Shown one piece after another: positions 1 through 8,069 of a DNA stretch of 19,671 bases. The DNA is from Pedosphaera sp. (GTDB lineage Bacteria; Verrucomicrobiota; Verrucomicrobiia; Limisphaerales; UBA9464). The first letter of the stretch is position 1. Every line of letters begins with the position of its first letter. The position numbers and the translations under genes were made by a program. Under the pieces are notes generated by a model. It searched no databases and was not told the origin of the DNA. It saw only the letters and a program-made list of their open reading frames with translations. The stretch covers positions 1 to 19,671 of the forward strand of contig SIAZ01000028.1 of assembly GCA_009695405.1 (NCBI GenBank), given 5' to 3'.

Positions 1-213
1 GTTGAAGACGTTCAGATGCCTCCACTGCATCGGCTCGACATGATCGTGGCAGACCACCGGCGTGCCGGCCCGTACACTTTCCTCCGGCCACAACTCCAGC
101 GTCTCCTCCACCTTCAACAGGAAGGTCGAGGACTCCGACTCAAACCGCGCCTCCACCACGCGCCATGCCTTGCCAAGCCCGAGCAACTGTCCAAAGGTCT
201 GTTCCGGTGTCAT
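1..213 (-). CDS. ISL3-family transposase, N-terminal part (left copy)
   Basis: The gene starts with ATG at 213 and runs off the left edge after 71 codons, so only the N-terminus is present. The product begins MTPEQTFGQLLGLGK and contains VVCHDHVEPMQWRHLNVF, a stretch I recognise from ISL3-type transposases, in which it sits ahead of the zinc-binding and DDE catalytic regions. The catalytic residues are not in the window. A GGAGG lies about 13 bases upstream of the start. It differs from the right copy at two residues (V for L, S for P). Whether the gene is intact cannot be judged. Confidence 0.82.
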   Translation of the reverse strand, partial: MTPEQTFGQLLGLGKAWRVVEARFESESSTFLLKVEETLELWPEESVRAGTPVVCHDHVEPMQWRHLNVFN

Positions 214-274
214 CGCTCGGCATCATCCTCCAGCCGTCAAGCCCCCCCGGTTTCACTGGAAATAGCGAGGAACC
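1..274 (-). mobile_element. 5' end of ISL3-type insertion sequence, left copy (partial)
   Basis: This is the 5' end of an insertion sequence whose body runs off the left edge. Its tip, read on the minus strand, starts GGTTCCTCGCTATTTCC at 274, similar to ISL3-family ends that begin GG and contain TCTTCG-like sequence. It matches the right-hand copy (19403-19671) in inverted orientation except for three substitutions (here 138, 156 and 160) and one base in a C/G run (7 here, 8 on the right). Bases 7-137 are identical to the right copy. Homology stops abruptly after 274, which fixes the element tip. The other tip and any paired target duplication lie outside the window. Confidence 0.85.
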
Positions 275-632
275 CAAATTGCGCCTGTCATCAAGCTAAG
301 ATAAGCATTTTTTGTTGCTTTGGTGTGTTTGTGCATATCGATAACTTGGATTTGCGAAGTCAGAACGGAAAAAGTTAGTTAGTTACTCAATAAGAAAATT
401 AGTAATGTTTCTCAGTCTCTCGAAAGTTTCGCTATGTCGTGCTCCCAGTGGAGATAGGGGCAGTTTTAAGACCGAATTGGGTTAGATTTTTGCTTGACTC
501 GGTCTTCTGAACGCGGATCAAAATTTGAGAGTGATGGGGTTTAGAGTGGCCGAGATACCTGCTTTCGTATTCTGGAAGGGTTAACGTGTCTGGGGACGCG
601 CCATTTGTAAAAAGAGCACCTTATTTTTATGT
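275..632. other. Gene-free stretch between the left IS end and the glycosidase gene
   Basis: I see no convincing gene here: open frames are short and none resembles a known family. The sequence is more A/T-rich than its neighbours, contains a short tandem (GTTAGTTAGTTA near 375-386) and one 8-base perfect inverted repeat (468-475 with 499-506). It is downstream of the minus-strand glycosidase gene, so it probably holds that gene's 3' untranslated region. It may also include sequence cut by the IS insertion. Confidence 0.5.
468..506. repeat. Inverted repeat, 8-bp arms with 23-base loop
   Basis: AAGACCGA at 468-475 is the exact reverse complement of TCGGTCTT at 499-506. The 23-base loop and the lack of a T-run after either arm make it a poor intrinsic terminator. 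It could be a weak RNA structure at the 3' end of the glycosidase transcript, a protein site, or chance. Confidence 0.3.
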
Positions 633-2120
633 TTAAGGTTTCCAAATGACCGGAGGGCCTTGGACGCCGGTGCGGTTGACCCAAGAAAGACGGACCTCCG
701 ATGGAGGTTTACCATCGACAGAGCGAGCAATTGAAACTCGACGCGATGGGCCTGGCAGGATTTCAGTACGCCAACCCGAATCATAGCGACTTTGGGCGAT
801 TAACGCTGAGGGAGGTTCTTTTTGCGCCAATCTGAGACCTAAGAGGAGTGGGCCGGTGCGTACTGATTTTGAGGAGAGAATTGGAGCAGGTGGTTTGGAT
901 TTTCCCAACCACGGGGAGGCTGGAATCAAGGCAGGGAAAGCGAACGCTGTCTTCTGAAGTGCGGAGGCGAGGCCGTCGCGATTATCTCTGAGACTGGAGG
1001 CATTCCAGAACACGACACCATTGAGGGTAGGATTGGCATTAATCCTTTGAACCTGTTTGAGAATTTCAGCCGCGTTACGCCCTTTTCCGACATCGGCGGA
1101 GTTCACGCCAGGCCAAAGATGGTGGCCTGCCTGATTTTCTGAAGCCCACCAATCAAGGAGTCGAGAGAACTTCTGTGCCTCTTGGCTTTCGGTCCAATAG
1201 AGTTGTGGGGACATATAGTCAGCATAACCTTCACGGATCCATTTTCGTGCATCGGCATAAAGTAACTCGTGTTGGTCGAGTCCACGAATCCCGACGGGAT
1301 AGCCAGGGCGCCAAATACCGAAGGGGCTAATACCAAATTTGACCCATGATTTTTGCCGATGAATCGTTGAGCCAATGTCGCGAATTAAGGTGTTAATATT
1401 GTCCCTTCGCCAATCGTTCCGGGATAGGCGACCGCCGGCGGCGGAGTAGAGAGTCCAACTCAGGTCATCTGGAAACGGAATAACAGCGGAGGCGCCTTTT
1501 TCTGGGTAGGGATAAAAGTAGTCATCAATGTGAATGCCATCCACATCGTAGCGACGAACGACGTCATTGATCACCTTCAGGCTGTGGGCTTGACTGGCAG
1601 AAAAACCAGGGTCCATCCAAAGGAAGTGTCCGTATTCAACGAGGAGATCGGGTCTGCGTCGGCTAATATGTGAAGCCGCCACTGGTGAAAGTGCAGGGTG
1701 ATATCGAGCACGAAACGGGTTGAACCATGCATGCAATTCGAGACCTCGACGGTGTGTTTCGGTGACGGCAAAGGCGAGTGGGTCCCAGAAGGGTTTTGGA
1801 GCGACCCCCATACGACCGGAGAGATATTCGCTCCACGGTTCGTAGGGAGAATCGTAAAGGGCGTCACAACTCGTTCGGACTTGGAAGATCACCGCGTTCA
1901 GATTGAGGCGTCGAGCTGTGTCGAGTAGGAAAAGCAGTTCTGTTTGCTGGGTTGCAACCGGTAATCCTGATTTGCTGGGCCAGTCAATGTTTCCAACAGT
2001 CGCAATCCACATGGCGCGGAATTGTCGGGGGATGGGTGGTGGAGAGGTCGGCGAGGCAGCGGTGAGTTCTCGAACAGTGAGGGTGAGAAAGAGGACTAGG
2101 AGGATTTGGATAAAGCTCAC
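633..2120 (-). CDS. Secreted family-10-like glycosyl hydrolase (GHL10/DUF187 type)
   Basis: This is a putative exported glycoside hydrolase with a TIM-barrel of the GHL10 (formerly DUF187) family; members are thought to act on polysaccharide or peptidoglycan-like glycans, but the substrate here is unknown. Family hallmarks in order (numbered from the chosen start): FRAMWIATVGNIDWPS (about 34-49), LNAVIFQVR with DALYDSPYEPWS (75-97), HAWFNPFRA (120-128), DGIHIDDYFYPYP (184-196), KFGISPFGIWRPG (about 241-253), YADYMSPQLYW (279-289) and GVVFWNASSL. Acidic residues of the IHIDDY and PQLYW strands are the likely active-site region. I chose the GTG at 2120, which gives a clean signal peptide (hydrophobic 3-15, then TAAS). 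An in-frame GTG at 2213 would add 31 residues, but it falls about where the predicted transcript begins. No clear ribosome site for either. The last ~100 residues look like a separate beta-rich domain. It is divergent from rho. Confidence 0.85.
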   Translation of the reverse strand: MSFIQILLVLFLTLTVRELTAASPTSPPPIPRQFRAMWIATVGNIDWPSKSGLPVATQQTELLFLLDTARRLNLNAVIFQVRTSCDALYDSPYEPWSEYLSGRMGVAPKPFWDPLAFAVTETHRRGLELHAWFNPFRARYHPALSPVAASHISRRRPDLLVEYGHFLWMDPGFSASQAHSLKVINDVVRRYDVDGIHIDDYFYPYPEKGASAVIPFPDDLSWTLYSAAGGRLSRNDWRRDNINTLIRDIGSTIHRQKSWVKFGISPFGIWRPGYPVGIRGLDQHELLYADARKWIREGYADYMSPQLYWTESQEAQKFSRLLDWWASENQAGHHLWPGVNSADVGKGRNAAEILKQVQRINANPTLNGVVFWNASSLRDNRDGLASALQKTAFAFPALIPASPWLGKSKPPAPILSSKSVRTGPLLLGLRLAQKEPPSALIAQSRYDSGWRTEILPGPSRRVSIARSVDGKPPSEVRLSWVNRTGVQGPPVIWKP

Positions 2121-2217
2121 CGGAAGACAACGATGGGAAGAGGCAATGCCGAAGGCAAGAGCTTCGATGGCTTCATCAGCGGCTTTTGTTGATATTATGC
2201 CTCGTGGTGACACAAAA

Positions 2218-2246
2218 ATTAAAAAGAGGGTTGATTAAGAGTTCAA
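2218..2246 (-). promoter_or_regulatory. Predicted sigma-70-type promoter for the glycosidase gene
   Basis: Reading the minus strand, TTGAAC (2246-2241) is followed after 17 bases by TTTAAT (2223-2218), a five-of-six match to the -10 consensus with a four-of-six -35. Transcription would begin near 2211-2212. That leaves about 90 bases of leader before the GTG at 2120 and places the alternative GTG at 2213 on or before the first transcribed base. This is a pattern match only. Confidence 0.4.
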
Positions 2247-2381
2247 GACAGTTGCAATCTCTGCGTTCCAAGAGTCTGTCTGGTCCCGTTTCTTCGTGGT
2301 CCAGCTTCCCTAAGTCCAAGTTCCTGCGACAGTACTTCCGTCGCTTATGGGTTCAGGCTTTTCCGACAAAAATCAAATTGC

Positions 2382-3833
2382 ATGAGCACTGAGAAGACCG
2401 ATCCGGTCCCTCCCGCCCCGAATTCCGGTGGCCAAAATCAGAACACGCCGTCGTCTTCGTCTTCCCAATCAGAATCTGGGCCAGGTCCTAGTTCTGGTGG
2501 AAATGCGAACACGTCAGGGGGGCAACAGCCCTTCAACTCAAATCAGCAGGGTTACAATCGCCCACGTCAAGGGGGCGGTGGCCAAAGTCGACAGTATGGG
2601 CGGGGTGGTGGCGGGCAACAGCGGCACGGCGGCCATAGTCAGAACCGGTATGGTGGCGGTGGTGGCGGTGGTCGCCAATATAACGGACCGTATAGAGGCA
2701 ACCAAGGTGGGCCTCTTCCTCCCCAAGGTGAACCGGTCATTATGGAAGGTTGGTTAGAAATTTCCGAGAAGGGTTTCGGTTTTCTTCGTTCTTCAAAGGG
2801 GAATTTTTCACCTAAACCGACGGATGTTTTTCTGACACCGGACTCCATTAAGCGATTGTCTTTGCGGGAGGGATGCCAAGTGAAGTGTTCGGTGAATCCG
2901 CCGTATCGGGGGAGTAGTCCTCAGATGCGGGAAGTAATTGATGTCAATGGGCGTTCCTATCAGAACTACCTTCACTCGATGCGGTTTGAGAATCTGACGA
3001 CCATCGATCCGATCGAGAAGTTTATTTTGGAGACCACTCCTGACATGTTGGATACACGGATCATCGATCTAGTGACTCCGATTGGTAAAGGAACTCGCGG
3101 GCTGATCGTGGCTCCGCCGCGCACAGGCAAAACTACGATCCTCAAGCAGATCTGCAATGCAATCACCACCAATCACCCTGAAGTCGACGTGATGGTTCTA
3201 CTGATTGACGAACGACCTGAGGAGGTCACTGATTTTCAGCGGAACGTTAAGGCTGAGGTGGTGGCTTCCAGTAACGATCAGGATTTGGAGACCCACGTTC
3301 GTCTGAGTCGGATTATGATTGAGCGCTGCCGTCGGATGGTTGAGTCAGGTAAGGATGTGTTTGTGCTTTTAGATTCCATCACCCGCGTCGCTCGAGCCTA
3401 TAACTCGGTCCATGGCGGGTCCGGTCGGACGATGACGGGTGGTGTCGATGCTCGTGCCTTAGAAATTCCTCGGAAGATGTTTGCAGCGGCGCGAAAGGTA
3501 GAGGAAGGCGGTTCATTAACGATTCTGGCGACGGCCTTGGTTGATACAGGTAGTCGTATGGATGAGTTAATTTTCCAAGAGTTTAAGGGCACCGGAAATA
3601 TGGAACTAATCCTCGACCGTAAACTTTCCGAGCGCCGCTTGTATCCGGCCTTGGACATTCCAAAATCGGGTACGCGTAAGGAAGAAAAGTTATTCTTGCC
3701 GAACCAGATTGATGCTATTCGCAAGTTGCGCAGGATGATGACCGATCTGCAACCGGTCGAGGCGATGGAGACGCTTATCGCGGCCTTAAAAAAGCATAAG
3801 ACCAATGCGGAACTTCTCGGTAAGTTATCCTAG
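2382..3833 (+). CDS. rho: Transcription termination factor Rho
   Basis: Rho is the hexameric RNA-dependent ATPase that ends transcription of untranslated RNA. Residues 121-190 are the OB-fold primary RNA-binding domain, with the RNP1-like GFGFLR at 131-136. The ATPase core follows: Walker A APPRTGKTT (244-252), LLIDERPEEVTD with the probable catalytic Glu277, Walker B VFVLLDSITR with Asp331, the RNA-contacting loop GRTMTGGVDARAL (348-360) and FKGTGNMELILDR with the arginine finger about Arg413. All key residues are present, so it should be active. It has 483 residues against 419 in E. coli. The extra length is at the N-terminus, where residues 1-118 are low complexity: Ser/Pro/Gln first, then Gly/Gln/Arg/Tyr with GGGG runs. 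The usual helical Rho_N domain is missing. There is no Shine-Dalgarno before ATG 2382. It is transcribed alone, divergent from the glycosidase, and is followed by a hairpin. Confidence 0.98.
   Translation: MSTEKTDPVPPAPNSGGQNQNTPSSSSSQSESGPGPSSGGNANTSGGQQPFNSNQQGYNRPRQGGGGQSRQYGRGGGGQQRHGGHSQNRYGGGGGGGRQYNGPYRGNQGGPLPPQGEPVIMEGWLEISEKGFGFLRSSKGNFSPKPTDVFLTPDSIKRLSLREGCQVKCSVNPPYRGSSPQMREVIDVNGRSYQNYLHSMRFENLTTIDPIEKFILETTPDMLDTRIIDLVTPIGKGTRGLIVAPPRTGKTTILKQICNAITTNHPEVDVMVLLIDERPEEVTDFQRNVKAEVVASSNDQDLETHVRLSRIMIERCRRMVESGKDVFVLLDSITRVARAYNSVHGGSGRTMTGGVDARALEIPRKMFAAARKVEEGGSLTILATALVDTGSRMDELIFQEFKGTGNMELILDRKLSERRLYPALDIPKSGTRKEEKLFLPNQIDAIRKLRRMMTDLQPVEAMETLIAALKKHKTNAELLGKLS
2562..2710 (+). 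repeat. Low-complexity GGTGGC-rich tract inside rho
   Basis: Within the rho N-terminus the DNA is a degenerate run of GGT/GGC codons, densest at about 2652-2678, encoding clusters such as RQGGGGQ and YGGGGGGGRQ. Such tracts change length easily by slippage, so the length of the disordered arm may vary between strains. Confidence 0.6.
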
Positions 3834-3852
3834 TTTTTAAACAAGGAATCAG

Positions 3853-3884
3853 AAAGCCGACTTCTCGAAAGGGAAGTCGGCTTT
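3853..3884. terminator. Hairpin between convergent rho and dehydrogenase genes
   Basis: AAAGCCGACTTC (3853-3864) pairs perfectly with GAAGTCGGCTTT (3873-3884) around an 8-base loop, a 12-bp stem. It lies 19 bases after the rho stop and 14 bases after the stop of the convergent gene at 3899, so it could serve both strands. Neither side has a real U-run (ACCGTG follows on plus, CTGATT on minus), so it may act as a transcript-end stabiliser or need help to terminate. Confidence 0.65.
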
Positions 3885-3898
3885 ACCGTGTCGCCCTA

Positions 3899-6800
3899 TC
3901 AGGGGTTGGAGGGAAGAGAGACTTGCTGTGGGTGCATTAGATATCCGATGAGATCGCGGCGTTGCATGGGTTGCAGGGAATCTAAAAGACCTTCAGGCAT
4001 CATTGACTCTGAGCGAGTTTCTTGTCTGAGAATTTCGAGTCGGGATAGTACCGTTCGACCTTCAAGAGAAAGTAAGGTGACGGTATTCTGAGTGATTTCT
4101 CGCAGCAGACCGCTTAATGTCCGGCCGTCTTTTAATTCGAGAAGTGTCCATCGGAAGTCAGGAGCTACAACGGCATTGGGATCAACAATATGGGGGAGAA
4201 GATAGTCCAACGAGGCGCGCCCAGATCCGCTAAGGTCGGGTCCCAAAACGCCGCCTTCACCATAGAGAACATGACAGGAGGCGCAAAGGTTTTGGAAGTG
4301 GCGACGTCCCTCAGAAAGGTTGGCTTTAGTGAGTACTGGCAAAAGTTCGCTTCGAAATGATTCTACCGACTGAAGCCCTTTGGCTGGGGACACTCTGAGG
4401 GGTTCAGTGATTGAAATGAGACGGGCACGCAGGGGGGCATTGCCGAGGTTGGCAACGAGGCGAGCCAAGTCGGGAGTAAGATAAGCTTTGGGGACCCGAC
4501 CGGTTTCGATTGCTTCGATGAGTTGGGTGGCCGAGGTGACGCGAGTGACCAATGCGTTTAGCACTCGGATTCTGTCGTTGGGAGAAAGAGTAAGACTTTG
4601 TTGGATGGCTAAAGAAAAGATTTTAGGGGTTTCTAAAGAGAGAGTTGCGACGAGTGCCGGACCAGAGAGGACGGGGTCCGTTAGATGGGGTTCGAGCATA
4701 TCGACTAAGCCAGACGGACGGGTTTCGACTAAAGAGGTAAGGGCGGCACGGCGGGTTGCTGCCGAAGCTCTAGGATCGGCGATGATTTGGCGCAGGGAAT
4801 CGATCGCGTGTTTATAGCCAAAGAGGGCGGCGAGACGTTGGTTCAGTTCGCGAACGCGCGGCTCATCACTTTTGGCAAAGCGAGGTGATGCCATAGCCCA
4901 TGCTTCGGGGGGTAGAGGATTTTTCGCTGCTTGTAAGGCCGTTACTAATCCAGTGAGGACATCGGTTTGATGGGAGGGAGGGGCGTCGGCGGTACTTTGA
5001 AGGAGGATTCCGATGTGTTTGGAAAAAGAGGGAAGATCTTGAGCGAGTCGACGGGCGATATTTTGGCGGACAAGATGAATTTGAGAATGGACGGCAAGGG
5101 TGACAGCGGCAGTTGGATCGCGAGCAACGCAGGGTTCGAGAGCGAACCAGAGCATAGGGCCTTGATTGTGGTCGATATCGTCGGACCCGTGGGTAAGTAG
5201 GGCTGCGGCGAGTGGGAAGCGGCCCTCGACAGGTACTCGGTTTAAGGCGGAAGCCAAGTATAAGCGGACCAACGCTGAAGTTTCGATTCGGGCTAATTTG
5301 GTCCAGTCATTTAGGGTGAGCGTGGACAGTTCCGGACGTTCTTCAGAGAGAAGACGCACCGCCCAACTGCGGATATGTTCATCGGAATCTCGAAGCAAGC
5401 GACGCAGTAAATCGGGAGTGGCACTACGAGTCGCGAGCAAAGCCCAGAGAGCGCGCAACTTGCCGAGGCGAGAGGTCTCTGTGGAGAGTCGGCTCAACAA
5501 GTTCTCGACCACCGTTGGTTCGAGAGTTCCGTTGGCAGCGCGGTCGCGGAGCAAAGAGCGAGCCTGTCGACGATGCCATTCTGAAGGGCCGAACTGCCAA
5601 TCGACGAGCCGATTCGATTCCACTTTGAGAGGGATAGAGAGAGGTGCGAGAGGTGGAGTATTGGAATGGGTCAAGCGCAGGATTCTTCCTGAGTTACGAT
5701 GGACGCCATCGTGTTCGTGACATTCCCCAGTATCCGACCAATCGGCGATGTAAACCGATCCATCAGGGCCTTGAATGAGGTCGATACCGCGGAACCATGG
5801 ATCCGAGGATTGACCGAAGTCAGGGGCATGGCGACCGGTGTAACCGCTGCCTTGCTGTTCCAGTCGCTCTCGATTGATTCGACGGCCGTGAAAGTTCAAG
5901 GTGAGTAGGGCGCCTTCGTAGTCTGTGGGCCAGTTGCCGCCTTGATAAATCAGTAAACCAGAATGGGCGTGACCGCCGCCCAACAAATCGCTCGAAGCCG
6001 CTGGGCGACCACCAGACAGATCGGCCCGAGAGTGGGTCCAACCCGTGCCCGTATCAAAGTGGTAATGGTCCGCATGCTGAGCAATTGGGGAGTAGATATT
6101 GGGGAGTGGATCATCGCCGTGCATCCGCCGAAAATGAGCCCCTGGGATCGCGTGCCAAAGGTGCCCAATGACCGTGTTAATGAAGAACGGCTCGCCCTCG
6201 ACATTCCAGTCGTGTCCCCAAGGGTTGGTCGTGCCGTGGGAGACCGCTTCGACGACTTGAGTCTGTGGATTGTAACGCCAAAGACCACCGGAAAGGATGC
6301 ATCGTTTCGATTCTGTATCACCTGGGCGCCCGATTCGGGTAGGGCTAGAAATTCCGACTCGGCCCCAAAGCCAACCATCAGGTCCCCACCGCAGTCCATT
6401 GGCCAAAGTATGGTGATTACCTAGGGTTGTTTCAAATCCATCAAGAATGACTTCCGTTGGGCCGTCGGGTAGATCGTCGCCATTGCGGTCAGGGACGAAA
6501 AGCAATCGCGGTGGGCAGAGTAACCAGGTGCCTCCTAAACCTATTTCGAGACTGGTCAGAATTTTTGTTTCAACCGGAAAAACCGTTCGCGAATCGAAGT
6601 GTCCATCTCCATCGGTATCTTCAAAAATCAAGATACGATCAGACATGTTGGTAGCAAACTTAACAGCGGCTTCAGCATAGGTGTAATTTTCTGCGACCCA
6701 GAGACGGCCACGCGGATCAAAGGCCATGGCGATGGGTTGGCGGACATCGGGTTCGGCCGCGAACACGGTCATTTTGAATCCTGAGGGCAGGGTCCAACCC

Positions 6801-6967
6801 GAGGCGGCCTCTGCTGGAGGGAGGGGGCGGGTAGAGGAAGATTCGGAATCGACCATCGGTTCCTGAGCTAGGATCTGCAGTAACCGAGTGAATCCGCTGA
6901 GAACCCAGATCCAGATTGAGTAGCGGATAGCCGGAATGCGACGGTGTGATCGTAGTAAAGGCATCAT
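3899..6967 (-). CDS. Secreted PVC-type dehydrogenase with HEAT-like repeats and c-type haem domain (first paralog)
   Basis: This belongs to the Pirellula/Verrucomicrobium-type putative membrane-bound dehydrogenases: an N-terminal beta-propeller resembling soluble sugar dehydrogenases, helical HEAT-like repeats, and a C-terminal haem-binding domain. Visible (ATG numbering): a basic N-terminus and hydrophobic export segment (about 8-35); propeller motifs FKMTVFAAEP, GRLWVAENYTY and the calcium-site-like DTDGDGHFD; ADHYHFDTGTGW, GGHAHSG and VYIADWSDTGE; then about 400 residues of helical repeats; then CASCH (895-899) with GVLGPDLSG, and a possible axial methionine in SMMPEG (about 989-990). It probably passes electrons from a sugar or alcohol to its haem in the periplasm; the substrate is unknown. 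I chose ATG 6967 (a second ATG is at 6964) over TTG 7012, because it begins the export signal directly. It lies 145 bases after the isomerase gene on the same strand. Confidence 0.9.
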   Translation of the reverse strand: MMPLLRSHRRIPAIRYSIWIWVLSGFTRLLQILAQEPMVDSESSSTRPLPPAEAASGWTLPSGFKMTVFAAEPDVRQPIAMAFDPRGRLWVAENYTYAEAAVKFATNMSDRILIFEDTDGDGHFDSRTVFPVETKILTSLEIGLGGTWLLCPPRLLFVPDRNGDDLPDGPTEVILDGFETTLGNHHTLANGLRWGPDGWLWGRVGISSPTRIGRPGDTESKRCILSGGLWRYNPQTQVVEAVSHGTTNPWGHDWNVEGEPFFINTVIGHLWHAIPGAHFRRMHGDDPLPNIYSPIAQHADHYHFDTGTGWTHSRADLSGGRPAASSDLLGGGHAHSGLLIYQGGNWPTDYEGALLTLNFHGRRINRERLEQQGSGYTGRHAPDFGQSSDPWFRGIDLIQGPDGSVYIADWSDTGECHEHDGVHRNSGRILRLTHSNTPPLAPLSIPLKVESNRLVDWQFGPSEWHRRQARSLLRDRAANGTLEPTVVENLLSRLSTETSRLGKLRALWALLATRSATPDLLRRLLRDSDEHIRSWAVRLLSEERPELSTLTLNDWTKLARIETSALVRLYLASALNRVPVEGRFPLAAALLTHGSDDIDHNQGPMLWFALEPCVARDPTAAVTLAVHSQIHLVRQNIARRLAQDLPSFSKHIGILLQSTADAPPSHQTDVLTGLVTALQAAKNPLPPEAWAMASPRFAKSDEPRVRELNQRLAALFGYKHAIDSLRQIIADPRASAATRRAALTSLVETRPSGLVDMLEPHLTDPVLSGPALVATLSLETPKIFSLAIQQSLTLSPNDRIRVLNALVTRVTSATQLIEAIETGRVPKAYLTPDLARLVANLGNAPLRARLISITEPLRVSPAKGLQSVESFRSELLPVLTKANLSEGRRHFQNLCASCHVLYGEGGVLGPDLSGSGRASLDYLLPHIVDPNAVVAPDFRWTLLELKDGRTLSGLLREITQNTVTLLSLEGRTVLSRLEILRQETRSESMMPEGLLDSLQPMQRRDLIGYLMHPQQVSLPSNP

Positions 6968-7112
6968 GGAACTGTTCCAGTGGGTTTCTCGATTAGGGGT
7001 GTTTGTCGTCAAGAGTTCTTTGAACTAACCCAACAGAAGTGGAGTGCCGCCTTCCGCCACGGATTAAGTCTGAAGGTTGATTTAGTCGGAGCACCTCAAG
7101 TGCCACAGAGGG

Positions 7113-7985
7113 TCAGACATCGCAGAGACCGACAGCTTGGCGTAGAGACCCTATGGAGTCTGGGCGTTTTGGAATAAATTCTTGAGAAACATAGCCAGTA
7201 TAACCCGTCGCTACGATGGCTTTCATAATAGCTGGATAATTGAGTTCTTGGGTTTCGTCGATTTCGTTCCGACCTGGGACGCCACCGGTATGGTAGTGAG
7301 CAAAGAAGGAATGATCCCTGCGAATGGTGGCGATCACGTCGCCCTCCATGATCTGCATGTGATAGATGTCATAGAGGAGTTTGAACCGTGTAGACCCTAC
7401 AGCTTTGCAAAGGGCTATGCCCCATTTCGAGGTGTCGCACATATAATCTCGGTGATCGACCCTTGAATTAAGAAGTTCCATCACCAAATTAATTTGGAGT
7501 TTTTCGCAAAGAGCCATCAGTCGCTTAATGCCGTTTGCGCAGTTTTTGATACCAGTTTCAGCATCCATTCCGTCGCGATTACCAGAGAAGCAAATGACAT
7601 TTTTGATACCAGATTTTGCTGCAAGCGGAATCCATACTTCGTAAGCGGCAATCAGTGTGTCATGATGCTCTATTCGGTTGAATGCCTTGGAAATACCTCC
7701 GAGACCGTTCCTCACTGGATGGGTAGTGATGGCACAGGTGAGTCCGTGCTTTTGGAGAATCGGCCAATCGGTTGGGCCGAGCAGTTCGATCGATTGGAGT
7801 CCCATCGACTTGCCTGCGACGCAGAGGTCATCGAGAGAAATCTTTGGGTAGCACCATTTGCAGACCGAATGATGGATATGATCCTTGAGATTAGCGGCGG
7901 TATCGGCTGCTCCGAGACGCGTTGCGAGTGCTGCTGCAGCGAGTACAGCAGCTGAGACCATAGCGGAACGACGGTTGATTTTCAT
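7113..7985 (-). CDS. Tat-exported hydroxypyruvate isomerase-like sugar isomerase/epimerase
   Basis: This is a TIM-barrel enzyme of the xylose-isomerase-like (AP endonuclease 2) superfamily, closest in motif to hydroxypyruvate isomerases. It probably interconverts an aldose/ketose or 3-hydroxy-2-keto acid pair using a divalent metal. By position the metal ligands are Glu170 (NLVMELLN), Asp206 (LLYDIYHMQIMEGD), His232 (HYHTGGVPGRNEID) and Glu269 (YVSQEFIPK); E. coli YgbM has Gln where His232 stands. DYMCDTSKWG and ELNYPAIMKAI are also typical. The first 28 residues are a twin-arginine export signal (MKINRRSAMVSAA..., ending near GAAD), so the mature enzyme should work in the periplasm. ATG 7985 is clear. 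It is upstream of one haem dehydrogenase on the same strand and divergent from the other, which suggests a shared pathway. It has 290 residues, normal for the family plus signal. Confidence 0.88.
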   Translation of the reverse strand: MKINRRSAMVSAAVLAAAALATRLGAADTAANLKDHIHHSVCKWCYPKISLDDLCVAGKSMGLQSIELLGPTDWPILQKHGLTCAITTHPVRNGLGGISKAFNRIEHHDTLIAAYEVWIPLAAKSGIKNVICFSGNRDGMDAETGIKNCANGIKRLMALCEKLQINLVMELLNSRVDHRDYMCDTSKWGIALCKAVGSTRFKLLYDIYHMQIMEGDVIATIRRDHSFFAHYHTGGVPGRNEIDETQELNYPAIMKAIVATGYTGYVSQEFIPKRPDSIGSLRQAVGLCDV

Positions 7986-8040
7986 ACGGTGAGGTAATGG
8001 ACTGGGACTGATGGATCGGCGTCAAAGGAAAAGCAGGCAA

Positions 8041-8054
8041 GATTTTAAAAAATC
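8041..8054. promoter_or_regulatory. AT-rich palindrome in the 84-base divergent intergenic region
   Basis: GATTTT (8041-8046) and AAAATC (8049-8054) form a perfect 14-base palindrome with a 2-base centre, between the divergent isomerase (start 7985) and dehydrogenase (start 8070) genes. The gap is only 84 bases and must hold both promoters, so a shared operator is possible. I could not find a good -35/-10 pair for either gene. Confidence 0.25.
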
Positions 8055-8069
8055 GAAGGTGAACGCCGT

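Noticed and set aside
275..632. tRNA, small RNA or CRISPR in the gene-free stretch
   Set aside because: No cloverleaf, regularly spaced repeats or strong terminator hairpin was found; the single 8-bp inverted repeat is too weak to define an RNA gene.
2186..2392. Possible leader peptide gene overlapping the rho start
   Set aside because: There is no ribosome site, its sequence has no recognisable feature, and it runs out of frame across the rho start. A regulatory leader cannot be excluded but is not supported.
5166..5720. Open frame of 184 codons on plus inside the first dehydrogenase
   Set aside because: It is the complement of the HEAT-like repeat region, rich in Arg and Ser, with no recognisable domain.
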